64,000 bases of DNA. Source: a virus. The position numbers and the translations under genes were made by a program. This document shows positions 55,463 to 63,547 of this stretch, in pieces (position 1 is the first letter of the stretch; every line of letters starts with the position of its first letter). The notes under the pieces are model-generated. The model did no database searches, was not told the DNA's origin, and was given only the letters and a program-made list of their open reading frames with translations. The DNA lies in the IMG/VR virus record IMGVR_UViG_3300024521_000001, positions 44,391 to 108,390 of that record; one strand, written 5' to 3'.

Positions 55463-56089
55463 ATGAGCTTCAGCGAGTGGCGGTATCTATTCCCCCCCCG
55501 GCCAGAGTCGGCGGTGACGTGCGACTTGATACGCATGTATCAACGGCGGGGGTGGGTTGGTCAGTTCAAGAAGAACGGGACCTGTGCTGTTATTGGCATC
55601 GGTCCCGAGCAGACCTTCCAGTGGTTCAACAGACACCAAGACACGCTGAAGTGGGAGCCTCCACCAGACACGGTCCAGTTGCTTTGGGAAATGTTCGGAA
55701 GCAAGGCATGGACCGTGTTGATAGGGGAGTTAATCCATTCCAAGGTGAAGGACATTAGGAACCGGCTGTACCTCTTTGATTACGTTGTGTTGGAGGGTCA
55801 CTACGCCCTTGGTTCGACGTTTACGGAGCGTCAGAGCGTGTTGTATGAGCGGGTTGAGCCGTTTATTGCAGCCGAATCGAAGTCACACTACTTGGCTTCG
55901 CGGAATGTCTGGTTAGCCAGGACGATCAAGAAGGAACTTACGAGCGTGTTTCATGCGATCACCAGTCCAGAGGACGAAGGGCTAGTGTTGAAAGATCCAT
56001 GGGGCAAGCTGCGCGATTGCGAGCGGGAGAATACCAACGGCCATTGGCAAGTGAAGGTAAGACACCCGAGAACCAACTTTGCATTTTAG
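55463..56089 (+). CDS. Minimal ATP-dependent ligase-like nucleotidyltransferase domain
   Basis: 208 residues. Ligase motifs in order: I KKNG (Lys36, Asn in place of the usual Asp), GEL (88-90), III RLYLFDYVVLEG (101-112), IIIa TERQ (121-124), IV EGLVLK (172-177), V WQVKVR (195-200). The OB domain and C-terminal extension found in most DNA ligases are missing. It could seal nicks with help or be an RNA-ligase or capping-type enzyme. Follows 54755-55459 with 3 bases between. Confidence 0.72.
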   Translation: MSFSEWRYLFPPRPESAVTCDLIRMYQRRGWVGQFKKNGTCAVIGIGPEQTFQWFNRHQDTLKWEPPPDTVQLLWEMFGSKAWTVLIGELIHSKVKDIRNRLYLFDYVVLEGHYALGSTFTERQSVLYERVEPFIAAESKSHYLASRNVWLARTIKKELTSVFHAITSPEDEGLVLKDPWGKLRDCERENTNGHWQVKVRHPRTNFAF

Positions 56090-56100
56090 GAGGATAGGGA

Positions 56101-56439
56101 ATGATTTTAGAACCAGATGAAAAGAGTGTGCTAGAGGACTTGCGACACGACACAGCGTTGCAGGATATGGCACGTTTCGCGGGTGAGGAAGGAAGCGAGT
56201 ACGTTGACCATTGGGTGAGCTACTACGCTTGCCAGTACACCGACGCAATCGGCATCAAAGATGCCAGGGTGTACGAGATCCTGAACGCGATCTTGGCCGA
56301 CGATTACTTTGAGTTTGAGGGAGAGGACCCAGAGCCAGCAGCCTGGGATAATCCCAACAACACCTTTGAGGAGAACAAGCGCGAGTATCTGTTGAGCTAC
56401 GGACCTGACACCTACTTTGAAGCAGGATTGGAGGACTGA
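56101..56439 (+). CDS. Small acidic hypothetical protein
   Basis: 112 residues, site GGAGGATAGGGA. GSEYVDHWVSYYACQYTDAI, later an acidic EFEGEDPEPAAWDN. Such short acidic proteins are frequent in early phage regions. TGATG overlap with the next gene. Confidence 0.58.
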   Translation: MILEPDEKSVLEDLRHDTALQDMARFAGEEGSEYVDHWVSYYACQYTDAIGIKDARVYEILNAILADDYFEFEGEDPEPAAWDNPNNTFEENKREYLLSYGPDTYFEAGLED

Positions 56440-56672
56440 TGAAGGTTCACGTTGTAATGATTCACCACAAACACGGAATCAACCTATCGGCTCACGACAC
56501 GGCCAAGGGAGCAGAGGAAGAAGTGGGCCGGTATGTTGCCGACGAATGGAGTGCGGAGATCGAACCCAAGGAGCCGTACCCCGAAGACAATCAAGTGGAA
56601 GCCTACTTTGAGAAAGTGGAGTCGGAGTATTACGAGATCGAGGAATTAACCATCCAAGCGGAGGGGCAATGA
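56439..56672 (+). CDS. Small acidic hypothetical protein
   Basis: 77 residues. MKVHVVMIHHKHGINLSAHD, then a helix EEEVGRYVADEWSAEIEP. It resembles 59264-59545 in length and outline (strand, then helix, acidic), so these may be distant copies. Confidence 0.56.
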   Translation: MKVHVVMIHHKHGINLSAHDTAKGAEEEVGRYVADEWSAEIEPKEPYPEDNQVEAYFEKVESEYYEIEELTIQAEGQ

Positions 56673-56956
56673 AACACAGACTTGAGTTTTACGAGTGCGA
56701 ACACAGCGGTGACGAGCAAGGGTATGTCGATAACCTCAACGATCATCCTATGATCCAGACCGTCACGGTAGTCCAACGGCCTTACAACATGGAGTACGGC
56801 GAGGAAGTCGTGATTATCGAGGTCGAATCAGACCTGACTCACAATGAAATCCACGACATAGGGTGGGGGGTTGAAGACGAACCGCCGTACGCGCACCAGT
56901 CACCAGGGATAGTCCGAGAAGATATGGCCGACAAACTAGGAAAGGAGAAAGAGTAA
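56669..56956 (+). CDS. Small acidic hypothetical protein
   Basis: 95 residues, ATGA overlap. FYECEHSGDEQGYVDNLNDH and EEVVIIEVESDLTHNEIHD. Beta-rich and acidic. Unknown. Confidence 0.56.
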   Translation: MKHRLEFYECEHSGDEQGYVDNLNDHPMIQTVTVVQRPYNMEYGEEVVIIEVESDLTHNEIHDIGWGVEDEPPYAHQSPGIVREDMADKLGKEKE

Positions 56957-57318
56957 TGCCTTACATTTATGAATGGGTAGAGCCTGACTTGTTCTTGGAA
57001 CACAAGGGAGTGGAGGTCTACCACAGCTACAGAAACGACGACTACGGTAACGGACCTTGGGAGTATTGGTTTCAGGTCCAGTTGACTGACGACACCGAGG
57101 GAACCACAGAAGACGATATGCGCGAGTTTGACGTGCGGGACCTGGATGCCTGGAAGGTTATTTCCCGGCGTTGCCGTGTCGAGCCAAAGGAAGCTATTCG
57201 GAAAGCCTTAGACAAAGGCGGGAGACAGGAGCTTCTGAAACCCGTACCAAACCGTTGCCGATTTTGCAGGGAAATCCCTGAAGATTGCGAGTGTGCAGCA
57301 GGAAGGATGGCGAAATGA
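56956..57318 (+). CDS. Hypothetical protein with C-terminal cysteines
   Basis: 120 residues, TAATG start. YIYEWVEPDLFLEHKGVEVY, VQLTDDTEGTTEDDMREFDV, then RCRFCREIPEDCEC (zinc-binding likely). Coupled to 57315-57782. Confidence 0.57.
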   Translation: MPYIYEWVEPDLFLEHKGVEVYHSYRNDDYGNGPWEYWFQVQLTDDTEGTTEDDMREFDVRDLDAWKVISRRCRVEPKEAIRKALDKGGRQELLKPVPNRCRFCREIPEDCECAAGRMAK

Positions 57319-57782
57319 AAGAACACTTTGAGTGCGACAACTGCGCCAAGCAGTTCACCGAGGACCAGTGCAACGAGGCCAAGGATATTCTCATGCGTAT
57401 GGAGCGCGGGAGTATCTTCACGGACCTGGAGTGTCCAGAGTGCGGAGCCTTGTGCTATTCGGTTGGAGAGAAGGCCGAGCCAGACGAGCCAATGACAGCG
57501 AAGCGGTGGGATTCAATGACACCAGTAGAGCGCGAGGACTTCGTTGACGAATCAGGACTGGACGAAAGGTTCACGCGCTACTACCTGTCAGGGGAGCGCG
57601 TCGAAGTCACCGAAGAAGACGGAAACAAGAAGCGATTCTATGTGGGGAAGTCTACGGGTTGGAAGCCGATCTACCTGGAGATACTCCGCAGGGATTCAAG
57701 CGGAGGCGCGGGGATCCTCTCCAGTTGGGTTACCAGTATCAGGGGGGTTGGGGTCTACGACGACAGGAGGCGAAGACTATGA
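57315..57782 (+). CDS. Zinc-ribbon protein
   Basis: 155 residues from ATG 57315. FECDNCAKQF and LECPECGALC (about residues 5-50) form a zinc ribbon. C-terminal YVGKSTGWKPIYLEILRRDS is a conserved-looking pattern. Overlaps neighbours by ATGA. Confidence 0.6.
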   Translation: MKEHFECDNCAKQFTEDQCNEAKDILMRMERGSIFTDLECPECGALCYSVGEKAEPDEPMTAKRWDSMTPVEREDFVDESGLDERFTRYYLSGERVEVTEEDGNKKRFYVGKSTGWKPIYLEILRRDSSGGAGILSSWVTSIRGVGVYDDRRRRL

Positions 57783-57976
57783 TGAGGCAATCGCTAATCA
57801 CCCAAGGCAAAATCTCCAAGCTGCAAACGGCCTTGTCCAGAAAGATGGAAGGCAACGGAGAGGACATTGATACGGAGATCCTTGAGGCCATGAGGGAGCT
57901 ACACCGATACATTCAGTTGGTGGAACACAAGCTGGATGAAGTAGAGGTCCAAGCGAACCGGCGACGATTTTATTAA
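57779..57976 (+). CDS. Small helical protein
   Basis: 65 residues from ATG 57779 with GACAGGAGG upstream. TQGKISKLQTALSRKMEGNG, IDTEILEAMRELHRYIQLVE: amphipathic helices, possibly a coiled coil. Unknown. Confidence 0.57.
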   Translation: MMRQSLITQGKISKLQTALSRKMEGNGEDIDTEILEAMRELHRYIQLVEHKLDEVEVQANRRRFY

Positions 57977-57992
57977 CCAGAAAGGAGGACGA

Positions 57993-58409
57993 ATGAAAGA
58001 CCTGTATTTGATCTACGTCAGGCAGTCTGACGACAACCGAAGGGGTTTTGCTGGTGAGGTTCGGGCCAACTCCAAGCAAGAAGCGTTCCTGAAGGCCAGG
58101 GATGATCTTGGGGTGACCGCTCCAACGAAGCAAGTGGACGTTGTGCGGGGAGTCCCGCAGGTCGAACACCAGCTTGACGACAATTTTGCCAGGACGAAAG
58201 AAGAACTGGTTGTGCGGGGACTTCTTGAGACAGAGCTATACCAATGGGACGACGACAGCCTTGATACGTTGGTTCACGAGTTGGCATTGACGCAGATATC
58301 AGAAATCAACACCAGAGGGAAGGTAGCGCAGGTTGAGTACGTCATAAGAAGACTGCGCGGGACACGGACAGAGGTCGAGATTCTCAAGATGAGAAGGGAG
58401 GCATCGTGA
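57993..58409 (+). CDS. Hypothetical protein
   Basis: 138 residues, site AAAGGAGG. LYLIYVRQSDDNRRGFAGEV (strand), then SKQEAFLKARDDLGVT as a helix; C-terminal TRTEVEILKMRREAS is helical and basic. It resembles phage proteins with a strand plus A-helix start, of unknown role. Confidence 0.58.
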   Translation: MKDLYLIYVRQSDDNRRGFAGEVRANSKQEAFLKARDDLGVTAPTKQVDVVRGVPQVEHQLDDNFARTKEELVVRGLLETELYQWDDDSLDTLVHELALTQISEINTRGKVAQVEYVIRRLRGTRTEVEILKMRREAS

Positions 58410-58525
58410 GCGAATTGCAAGTTTTCGTGTGGGCTGCGCTCATACAGTTCGTTGTCCTCGTTGAAGTGGCGGTGATTGTCAGTGTGGCGAGATTCGCCTG
58501 GATAGGAGGGTTCAATGACTTTTGA
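58406..58525 (+). CDS. Small membrane protein
   Basis: 39 residues; GTG start overlapping the previous TGA (GTGA), with AGGGAGG upstream. LQVFVWAALIQFVVLVEVAV followed by IVSVARFAW is one TM segment. Short frames like this are easily missed. Overlaps the next gene by 11 bases. Confidence 0.5.
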   Translation: MSELQVFVWAALIQFVVLVEVAVIVSVARFAWIGGFNDF

Positions 58526-59009
58526 AGGAATGTTTGAACAGGCCAAAGAGCGGTTACTGCCTCATCTTGGTCACAACATCGAGATAGGAAATTACGGGAC
58601 CGAGAAGTTCCCAATAAACATCGCCATCGAGTGTATGGATTGCAATGAGGTTTTGATCGACTTCACCGATGAGCCAAAGAAAGGCGACGAGGCTGCCCAA
58701 GATCCGCAGCGGCCAACGGAGTCTGAGGTACGACTGCTTGCCTATGCGTACACAGACAGTTCTTTGGTCGCAGAAGACTCTGAGGATCGTGAACAAGCGA
58801 TTGAAGATGAGGTCCAAGGGCCGGGGGGTGGACTGGAACAGGTGCAATCGGCCTATATCGCGGTGTTTCGGAACTACATCACTGGTGGGCCAGGATACAT
58901 GGGAGCGGTCTACGCGATTGTTTGGGACGGTGCGCCAGAGTTCGTGTCGGTTGCCTATTGGGAGAAGGAGCCGAAGCGACTCAAGATGATTCACTACGGC
59001 GACGTGTGA
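58515..59009 (+). CDS. Acidic hypothetical protein
   Basis: 164 residues, site GGATAGGAGGG. Helical N-terminus (EGMFEQAKERLLPHLGHNIE), a CMDCNEVLIDF pair, and C-terminal FRNYITGGPGYMGAVYAIVW, VSVAYWEKEPKRLKM. Single alpha/beta fold; unknown. Confidence 0.57.
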   Translation: MTFEGMFEQAKERLLPHLGHNIEIGNYGTEKFPINIAIECMDCNEVLIDFTDEPKKGDEAAQDPQRPTESEVRLLAYAYTDSSLVAEDSEDREQAIEDEVQGPGGGLEQVQSAYIAVFRNYITGGPGYMGAVYAIVWDGAPEFVSVAYWEKEPKRLKMIHYGDV

Positions 59010-59039
59010 GAACAGGATAGGGGGAAGAAAGGATGGGGA

Positions 59040-59267
59040 ATGAACAACGTAGGTAAATGGGTATCGGTAAACGGTTCGATTGAACTGCCTTATGAAAGCG
59101 ACTTCGTGTTGGTGAAGGCTGCGTTCATAGGGGAAGACGGTTGCACGGTCAAGAGTCTAGGAGGACGGTACTACTTCGTGAGAAAGGGCCGCTTCGCAGA
59201 CTTCCCAGGTCCAAAGTTCGTGATTGACGCAACGAAGGATACGTTTCTTAAAAAGGGGGGACTATGA
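59040..59267 (+). CDS. Small hypothetical protein
   Basis: 75 residues, site AAGAAAGGATGGGGA. VSVNGSIELPYESDFVLVKA, then GRYYFVRKGRFADFPGPKFV: SH3- or OB-like strand pattern. Unknown. Confidence 0.56.
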   Translation: MNNVGKWVSVNGSIELPYESDFVLVKAAFIGEDGCTVKSLGGRYYFVRKGRFADFPGPKFVIDATKDTFLKKGGL

Positions 59268-59545
59268 AGCACAACGTCCACTTTTATGTGACGGTCAGGG
59301 TTGTGGTTGAGGACGTGGAAGCTGACTCGCAGCGGGAAGCTATTGACGAGGCTGAAAAGATCCTACTGCCCAAGCTCAATCACGGAATGTTGGACAATTA
59401 TTCTGGTCACCCAACGGAGTACGCCGACGAGGTCATCGGCTATCTGGTGGACGAGCAAGGCGACGAGGAGTATCTCCAGACCAGGGCTTATGACCAGAAC
59501 AAAAACCCAGGGAAACTATCGCCCACAACCGGGCAACCGATATGA
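59264..59545 (+). CDS. Small hypothetical protein
   Basis: 93 residues. HFYVTVRVVVEDVEADSQRE followed by helix EAIDEAEKILLPKLN; acidic. Very common pattern of small phage early proteins. Coupled to the next gene by ATGA. Confidence 0.57.
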   Translation: MKHNVHFYVTVRVVVEDVEADSQREAIDEAEKILLPKLNHGMLDNYSGHPTEYADEVIGYLVDEQGDEEYLQTRAYDQNKNPGKLSPTTGQPI

Positions 59546-60294
59546 CACCGCGCGGGGGCAAGAGAAAGTATTTCTGGACCGAGGAGCAGGACGAGTTCAT
59601 GCGCCAGCACTACAACGGAAAGGTTGCAGGTCGAGCAGCCTGGATTGCCAAGGAGTTTGACGACTGGTATCCAGTTTGGCAAATCAAGAAACGTGCTGGA
59701 GTGTTGGGCCTGACAGTAGCAGCAGACCGGCGCAACTGGACGGAGGTTGAGGAGAAGTTCCTCCGTGATTACCTATGCTCTGCCAGTGCGCAGTACATAG
59801 CCAAGAAGCTCAAACGCAGCCTTGCTGCGGTCATGCTCAAGGCCAAGCGGGAGAAGATTCGGCGCGTAGCGATCAGGGAAGGCTACACCTTGCACCTATT
59901 GGAGCAATGCTTCGGGATGGATCACAGAGTTATCCAGCGTTGGATGAAGGAGAAGAAGCTCAAAGGGAAACGGCGCGGAGAGAACGGAGATCGAAGCACT
60001 TGGCATTTCACCGAGCGGGACGTGCTGGAGTTCGTGATTGCCTATCCGTTGGAGTTTCGGTTGGACAAGGTCAATCAGGCTTGGTTCATGGACTTGCTTA
60101 CTGGAGGCCGGGAGAACGCGGAGCGGTCAACGGTCTGTGTCATGTGTGAAAGATGGCCGGGGGATGATCCTTATGTGCATCACAGGCCGACAGGCGACAA
60201 CGAGGCCATGGAGATCTGGATTTACTGTCGAGGGTGCAGCGTTGTACCGAAGAAAATGGCGAAGAAGGAGGAACAGAATGGGTTTAACGATTGA
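59542..60294 (+). CDS. Multi-HTH DNA-binding protein with zinc-binding C-terminus
   Basis: 250 residues. Two SANT/Myb-like helical repeats: YFWTEEQDEFMRQHYNGKVA and NWTEVEEKFLRDYLCSASAQ, each followed by a helix and basic residues. A third HTH-like part is EQCFGMDHRVIQRWMKEKKL. Near the C-terminus VCVMCERWPG and YCRGCSVV give a zinc site. Architecture fits a transcription regulator. Confidence 0.7.
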   Translation: MTPRGGKRKYFWTEEQDEFMRQHYNGKVAGRAAWIAKEFDDWYPVWQIKKRAGVLGLTVAADRRNWTEVEEKFLRDYLCSASAQYIAKKLKRSLAAVMLKAKREKIRRVAIREGYTLHLLEQCFGMDHRVIQRWMKEKKLKGKRRGENGDRSTWHFTERDVLEFVIAYPLEFRLDKVNQAWFMDLLTGGRENAERSTVCVMCERWPGDDPYVHHRPTGDNEAMEIWIYCRGCSVVPKKMAKKEEQNGFND

Positions 60295-60496
60295 AGAAAA
60301 GGTCCCTGAAACCGTCAGTGGTGAGTGTCCGTTCTGCAAATGCGACGACATACAGGGAGACTCGTTTGACGTTGAAGGGAACCACGTCTACCAGAGAATG
60401 TTTTGCCTTGGGTGTGAATCATCATGGGACGACGAGTACAGGTTGGTGCGCCAAGCGAACACGGACGGGCGCACGATCACAAAGGAGGACAAATGA
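60278..60496 (+). CDS. Small zinc-ribbon protein
   Basis: 72 residues from ATG 60278 (AAGAAGGAGG upstream). ECPFCKCDDIQGDSFDVEG then FCLGCESSWDDEYRL: zinc ribbon of the TFIIS/transcript type. Acidic C-terminal half. Confidence 0.6.
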   Translation: MGLTIEEKVPETVSGECPFCKCDDIQGDSFDVEGNHVYQRMFCLGCESSWDDEYRLVRQANTDGRTITKEDK

Positions 60497-60627
60497 AACA
60501 GATAACAGTGGATGAGATCAAAGAGGAGATCCGCTTTCAGATCAAAGCATTGGAAGCGAACGTCAACCTGGAATTACCCCAAACCGTATACGCTCGGCTC
60601 TTGGAGTGGATTGAACTGAAACGCTAG
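60493..60627 (+). CDS. Very small helical protein
   Basis: 44 residues, site AAAGGAGG. TVDEIKEEIRFQIKALEANV, then PQTVYARLLEWIELK. Amphipathic helices. Unknown. Confidence 0.52.
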   Translation: MKQITVDEIKEEIRFQIKALEANVNLELPQTVYARLLEWIELKR

Positions 60628-60635
60628 GAGGTTGA

Positions 60636-60767
60636 TTGGAACTGTTTTTGTTTATCACTGGACTCTCACTGGCTGTGTGTACCGATGGTGGACCAGAGTG
60701 GGTGAGGAAACTGGCATTGCATGGATGGGTGGTCGCATGGCTGCTGCACGTCTATTGCTGTGCATGA
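60636..60767 (+). CDS. Possible small membrane protein (TTG start)
   Basis: 43 residues after AGGAGG-TTGA. ELFLFITGLSLAVCTDGG and LHGWVVAWLLHVYCC are hydrophobic. No ATG in frame. Weak but complete frame in a 152-base gap. Confidence 0.35.
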   Translation: MELFLFITGLSLAVCTDGGPEWVRKLALHGWVVAWLLHVYCCA

Positions 60768-60779
60768 GAAAGGACCGGA

Positions 60780-61385
60780 ATGCCACTGGATAGCCTGAAG
60801 TCGGCCAAGGAACTGGCGAAGAACAAGCCTCACGGTACGAGGATGAAGTATCTAGGCGGGTGTCGTTGTCTGCCTTGCAGGGGAGCCTACTCGCAGTACG
60901 AAACGGATCGGCAGCGGGAGATCCGTGAGAGTGGACGAAGTACAGGTTGGGTTTCTGCTTCCAAAGCCAGAGAACACCTGATCGGGCTGTCAAAGAATGG
61001 TGTCGGCAGAAGATCCGTGCATCATGCCAGTGGAGTGGCTGACTCGATTTTGCACGAAATCAAAATGGGTAGGCGCAAGCGGATCTTTGCGAAGACGGAA
61101 CATCGGATTCTACAGGTTGACGAAACAGCCAAGGGTGCAGCGGGGATCGTACCAGCTGGACCGACGTGGGAACTTATCAACGAATTACTCGAAGAAGGCT
61201 TTACCAAGTCGTACTTGGCGAAGCGTCTAGGGCGCAAGGTTCCTGCACTTCAGGTACACAAGGAGAGGGTAACGGTAAAGACCGCAGTCGCAATCGAGCG
61301 GCTGTACGGCGACATTATGAGGAACGGGAGATCGGAAGGGCCAGAGGCCAGACAGATACGGAAGAATTACCATGACCGACGTTAG
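60780..61385 (+). CDS. DNA-binding protein with cysteine motif and HTH
   Basis: 201 residues. HGTRMKYLGGCRCLPCRGAY at 18-37 is a short zinc-like motif known from phage regulators (GCRCxxCR). Basic middle. LINELLEEGFTKSYLAKRLG (about 132-151) plus an AVAIERLYGDIM helix forms an HTH. Likely a regulator of the early operon. Follows AAAGGACCGG. Confidence 0.65.
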   Translation: MPLDSLKSAKELAKNKPHGTRMKYLGGCRCLPCRGAYSQYETDRQREIRESGRSTGWVSASKAREHLIGLSKNGVGRRSVHHASGVADSILHEIKMGRRKRIFAKTEHRILQVDETAKGAAGIVPAGPTWELINELLEEGFTKSYLAKRLGRKVPALQVHKERVTVKTAVAIERLYGDIMRNGRSEGPEARQIRKNYHDRR

Positions 61386-61404
61386 ACAAAAGAAAGGAGG
61401 GCCA

Positions 61405-61503
61405 TTGGATGAACGAAAGAAAATGACCAGGACAGACGTTTTTGAACGAATCGTGCTGCTAGGCCTGTCGGTAGCGGCAGCGGTAGCACTCAACGGTTGC
61501 TGA
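61405..61503 (+). CDS. Possible small membrane/lipoprotein-like peptide
   Basis: 32 residues from TTG after AAAGGAGGGCCA; ATG inside at 61423. IVLLGLSVAAAVALNGC is hydrophobic and ends in Cys. Tiny, but ribosome site is excellent. Confidence 0.4.
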   Translation: MDERKKMTRTDVFERIVLLGLSVAAAVALNGC

Positions 61504-61514
61504 AAGGAGGACAA

Positions 61515-61694
61515 ATGAAACAGCCAATCAAGATCACGGTCGAGAAATCGGTACTGATTGCAGCGAGACAGAAGGCCATGGGGAAGGAGACTGTAATCAG
61601 CAACATCATTGAGGGGTTCTTGTCCCTGTGGATTGCGGGGAAGCTCGCGGATCCGGAGGAGTTGATGAGGGAAGTGGAGGAGGCCCAGGTATGA
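61515..61694 (+). CDS. Ribbon-helix-helix-like protein
   Basis: 59 residues, site AAAGGAGG. PIKITVEKSVLIAARQKAMG, then KETVISNIIEGFLSLWIAGK: beta strand, helix, turn, helix as in CopG/Arc repressors. Directly upstream of and coupled to the serine recombinase, whose expression it may control. Confidence 0.65.
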   Translation: MKQPIKITVEKSVLIAARQKAMGKETVISNIIEGFLSLWIAGKLADPEELMREVEEAQV

Positions 61695-62275
61695 AACGCG
61701 CTGCGATTTACGCACGGATCTCAACGGTGCGCCAAGACGAAGGCATGCAGTTGGAGGACTTGCGGGAGATGGCGAAACGGCGCAAGTGGGAGGTCGTCGA
61801 GGAGTACGTTGACCGAGGGGTGAGCGGAACCAAGGAGTCCCGAGAGGCTCTGGATCGAATGATGGCAGACGCGAAGCGGGGGAAGTTCGACATTGTCATG
61901 GTGTGGAAGTTTGACCGCTTTGCGCGAAGCCTACACCATCTGGTTTCTGCCTTGAGGGAGTTCAGCGAATTGGGGGTCCAGTTCGTTTCACACCAGGAAG
62001 CCGTGGATACGTCAACACCGATGGGCCGAGCTATGTTCGGGTTAATAGGCATCATGGCCGAATTTGAGCGCGAGCTTATTAACGAACGGGTATTGGCTGG
62101 ACTGGACAGAGCCAGAAGGAACGGGACTCAACTTGGTCGCAGGGAGACACAGTTCGACGAGGCTTGGGCTCTTGTGCTGCGCCACGAAGGGAAATCCTGG
62201 AGGAAGATCGCTGAACTGGTAGGGGTCTCAAAGTCTGTGCTGCACCGAAGGATGAAAGAGAAAGGAGTGATATGA
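61691..62275 (+). CDS. Serine recombinase (resolvase/invertase family)
   Basis: 194 residues from ATG 61691. Catalytic domain with YARIS (Ser11 nucleophile, Arg9), DRGVSGTKESR, VWKFDRFARS (Asp75, Arg76, Arg79), the TSTPMGRAMFGLIGIMAEFE helix with AEFERE, and a C-terminal HTH (SWRKIAELVGVSKSVLHRRM). Size and layout fit small resolvase/invertase, not a large integrase. Could resolve genome dimers or invert a fibre region; no recombination site is identified here. Confidence 0.9.
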   Translation: MKRAAIYARISTVRQDEGMQLEDLREMAKRRKWEVVEEYVDRGVSGTKESREALDRMMADAKRGKFDIVMVWKFDRFARSLHHLVSALREFSELGVQFVSHQEAVDTSTPMGRAMFGLIGIMAEFERELINERVLAGLDRARRNGTQLGRRETQFDEAWALVLRHEGKSWRKIAELVGVSKSVLHRRMKEKGVI

Positions 62276-62685
62276 AACCAAAGAAAGAGGAATGGAGATA
62301 TCTAGGAAGGCGTCTCGACCCGAAGAATAAAGTCTTCCATGTCTGGCACGACGGCGACGAAGAGCGTCACTTCAACAAGCTCCCGTCAAGCTCGCCCGGA
62401 TCCTTTTACGAAGTCGAGGTCTCGCGGAAAGGAGATTCGGTAGTCGTTCATGGGAAACCCACCTTCTTGATGATCGCAGAGAAGGACGACCCCATTAGCC
62501 TGAAGGCATGCGCGGATGATCGAGCCGTGTCGATAGAGGTCGAGTCGAAACGCGCTGAGAAGGCTGGAGCGTATAAGGAGCTAGAGGAAAACCTGGAGGC
62601 TTTGCGATCTCTATATTTTCGACAAACAGGAGGCCGACGTGCTGCGTTTCTGGCTCACGTCATCCAAAGATTAACGAAACGATAG
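62272..62685 (+). CDS. Hypothetical protein
   Basis: 137 residues, ATGA overlap. YLGRRLDPKNKVFHVWHDGD, HFNKLPSSSPGSFYEVEVSR, then a helical C-terminus. N-terminal beta part may bind a partner. Unknown. Confidence 0.58.
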   Translation: MKPKKEEWRYLGRRLDPKNKVFHVWHDGDEERHFNKLPSSSPGSFYEVEVSRKGDSVVVHGKPTFLMIAEKDDPISLKACADDRAVSIEVESKRAEKAGAYKELEENLEALRSLYFRQTGGRRAAFLAHVIQRLTKR

Positions 62686-62696
62686 GAGGGACGAAG

Positions 62697-63317
62697 ATGA
62701 AAGTATACCAAGGCCGAAGGGGAGAGAACGGAATTTTTGTTGTTGTTAAAAACGTGACGGAGAATCTACACGATAATTTACCCCACGTTGAGTGCCACTC
62801 ACCGGATGGGTTCGAGTGGGGTTACGGGGGCAGCGGACCAGCGGATCTGGCTCTGGCGATCCTGACCGACTGGTTTGAGGAAGATCCAGTCAAAGTACAG
62901 ACGTATGCACGAACAGGCGAGGGTGATCCGTCGTCGTCGGTCCACTTCCACCAACAGTTCAAGGAAAAGCTCATCGTGGGGTTGCCAAGGAAAACCTGGA
63001 CGATCACGGACGAGGAGGTCAAGAAGTGGTTCGGTAAGATCGGTGCGCTGTGCAAGGACTGTAAGCGGGGCATGTACGAGTCGGACGGGTGTCGGGAGTT
63101 TGTTATCCCGATGAAAGACGGGACCAATGCACCGCCGGTCAAGCACGGCGAGGAAACCAGAGCGGATTGGGGAAGTGACGGAGGTCGCTGCCACGACTGT
63201 GGCGCGAAGGTTGGGCAGTTTCATCACCCAGGCTGTGACGTGGAGGAATGCCCGAAGTGCGGGGGTCAGTTAATTGGCTGCAGCTGCGTGAAATACGCGG
63301 ACGAGGAGGAAGAGTGA
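62697..63317 (+). CDS. Phage protein with DUF6166-like N-terminus and zinc C-terminus
   Basis: 206 residues, site AGGAGGG. N-terminal DGFEWGYGGSGPADLALAIL matches what I remember of a phage/plasmid domain of unknown function (DUF6166 type). C-terminal CHDCGAKVGQFHHPGCDVEE, then CPKCGGQLIGCSC: two zinc sites. Common combination in phage and plasmid early genes; function unknown. Confidence 0.68.
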   Translation: MKVYQGRRGENGIFVVVKNVTENLHDNLPHVECHSPDGFEWGYGGSGPADLALAILTDWFEEDPVKVQTYARTGEGDPSSSVHFHQQFKEKLIVGLPRKTWTITDEEVKKWFGKIGALCKDCKRGMYESDGCREFVIPMKDGTNAPPVKHGEETRADWGSDGGRCHDCGAKVGQFHHPGCDVEECPKCGGQLIGCSCVKYADEEEE

Positions 63318-63547
63318 TTGATTTTATAGTGGAAATCCACGATCAATATGGTGCTTCGCATATTCTTGGTGTGATCGGTGTCGGGCTTTACGTCACCGCT
63401 TTAATACTGAGGCCTTTAGTGGTGCGCTACTGGCCCGACGCTAAAGAAAAGTTTGTTGACCCCTGCCCGTTCGCGGACCCGCGAGGAAGTTCTGCCCAGG
63501 TCAGAGCTTGGGAGAAATTAGAAGAGAATGAAAAAACACGCCATTAA
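63314..63547 (+). CDS. Small membrane protein
   Basis: 78 residues from GTG overlapping the previous TGA (GTGA). ILGVIGVGLYVTALILRPLV is one TM helix; a polar C-terminus follows. No motif. Confidence 0.55.
   Translation: MIDFIVEIHDQYGASHILGVIGVGLYVTALILRPLVVRYWPDAKEKFVDPCPFADPRGSSAQVRAWEKLEENEKTRH

Noticed and set aside
61691-62275. Large serine integrase for lysogeny
   Set aside because: 194 residues, no long C-terminal DNA-binding region, and no attachment site seen.
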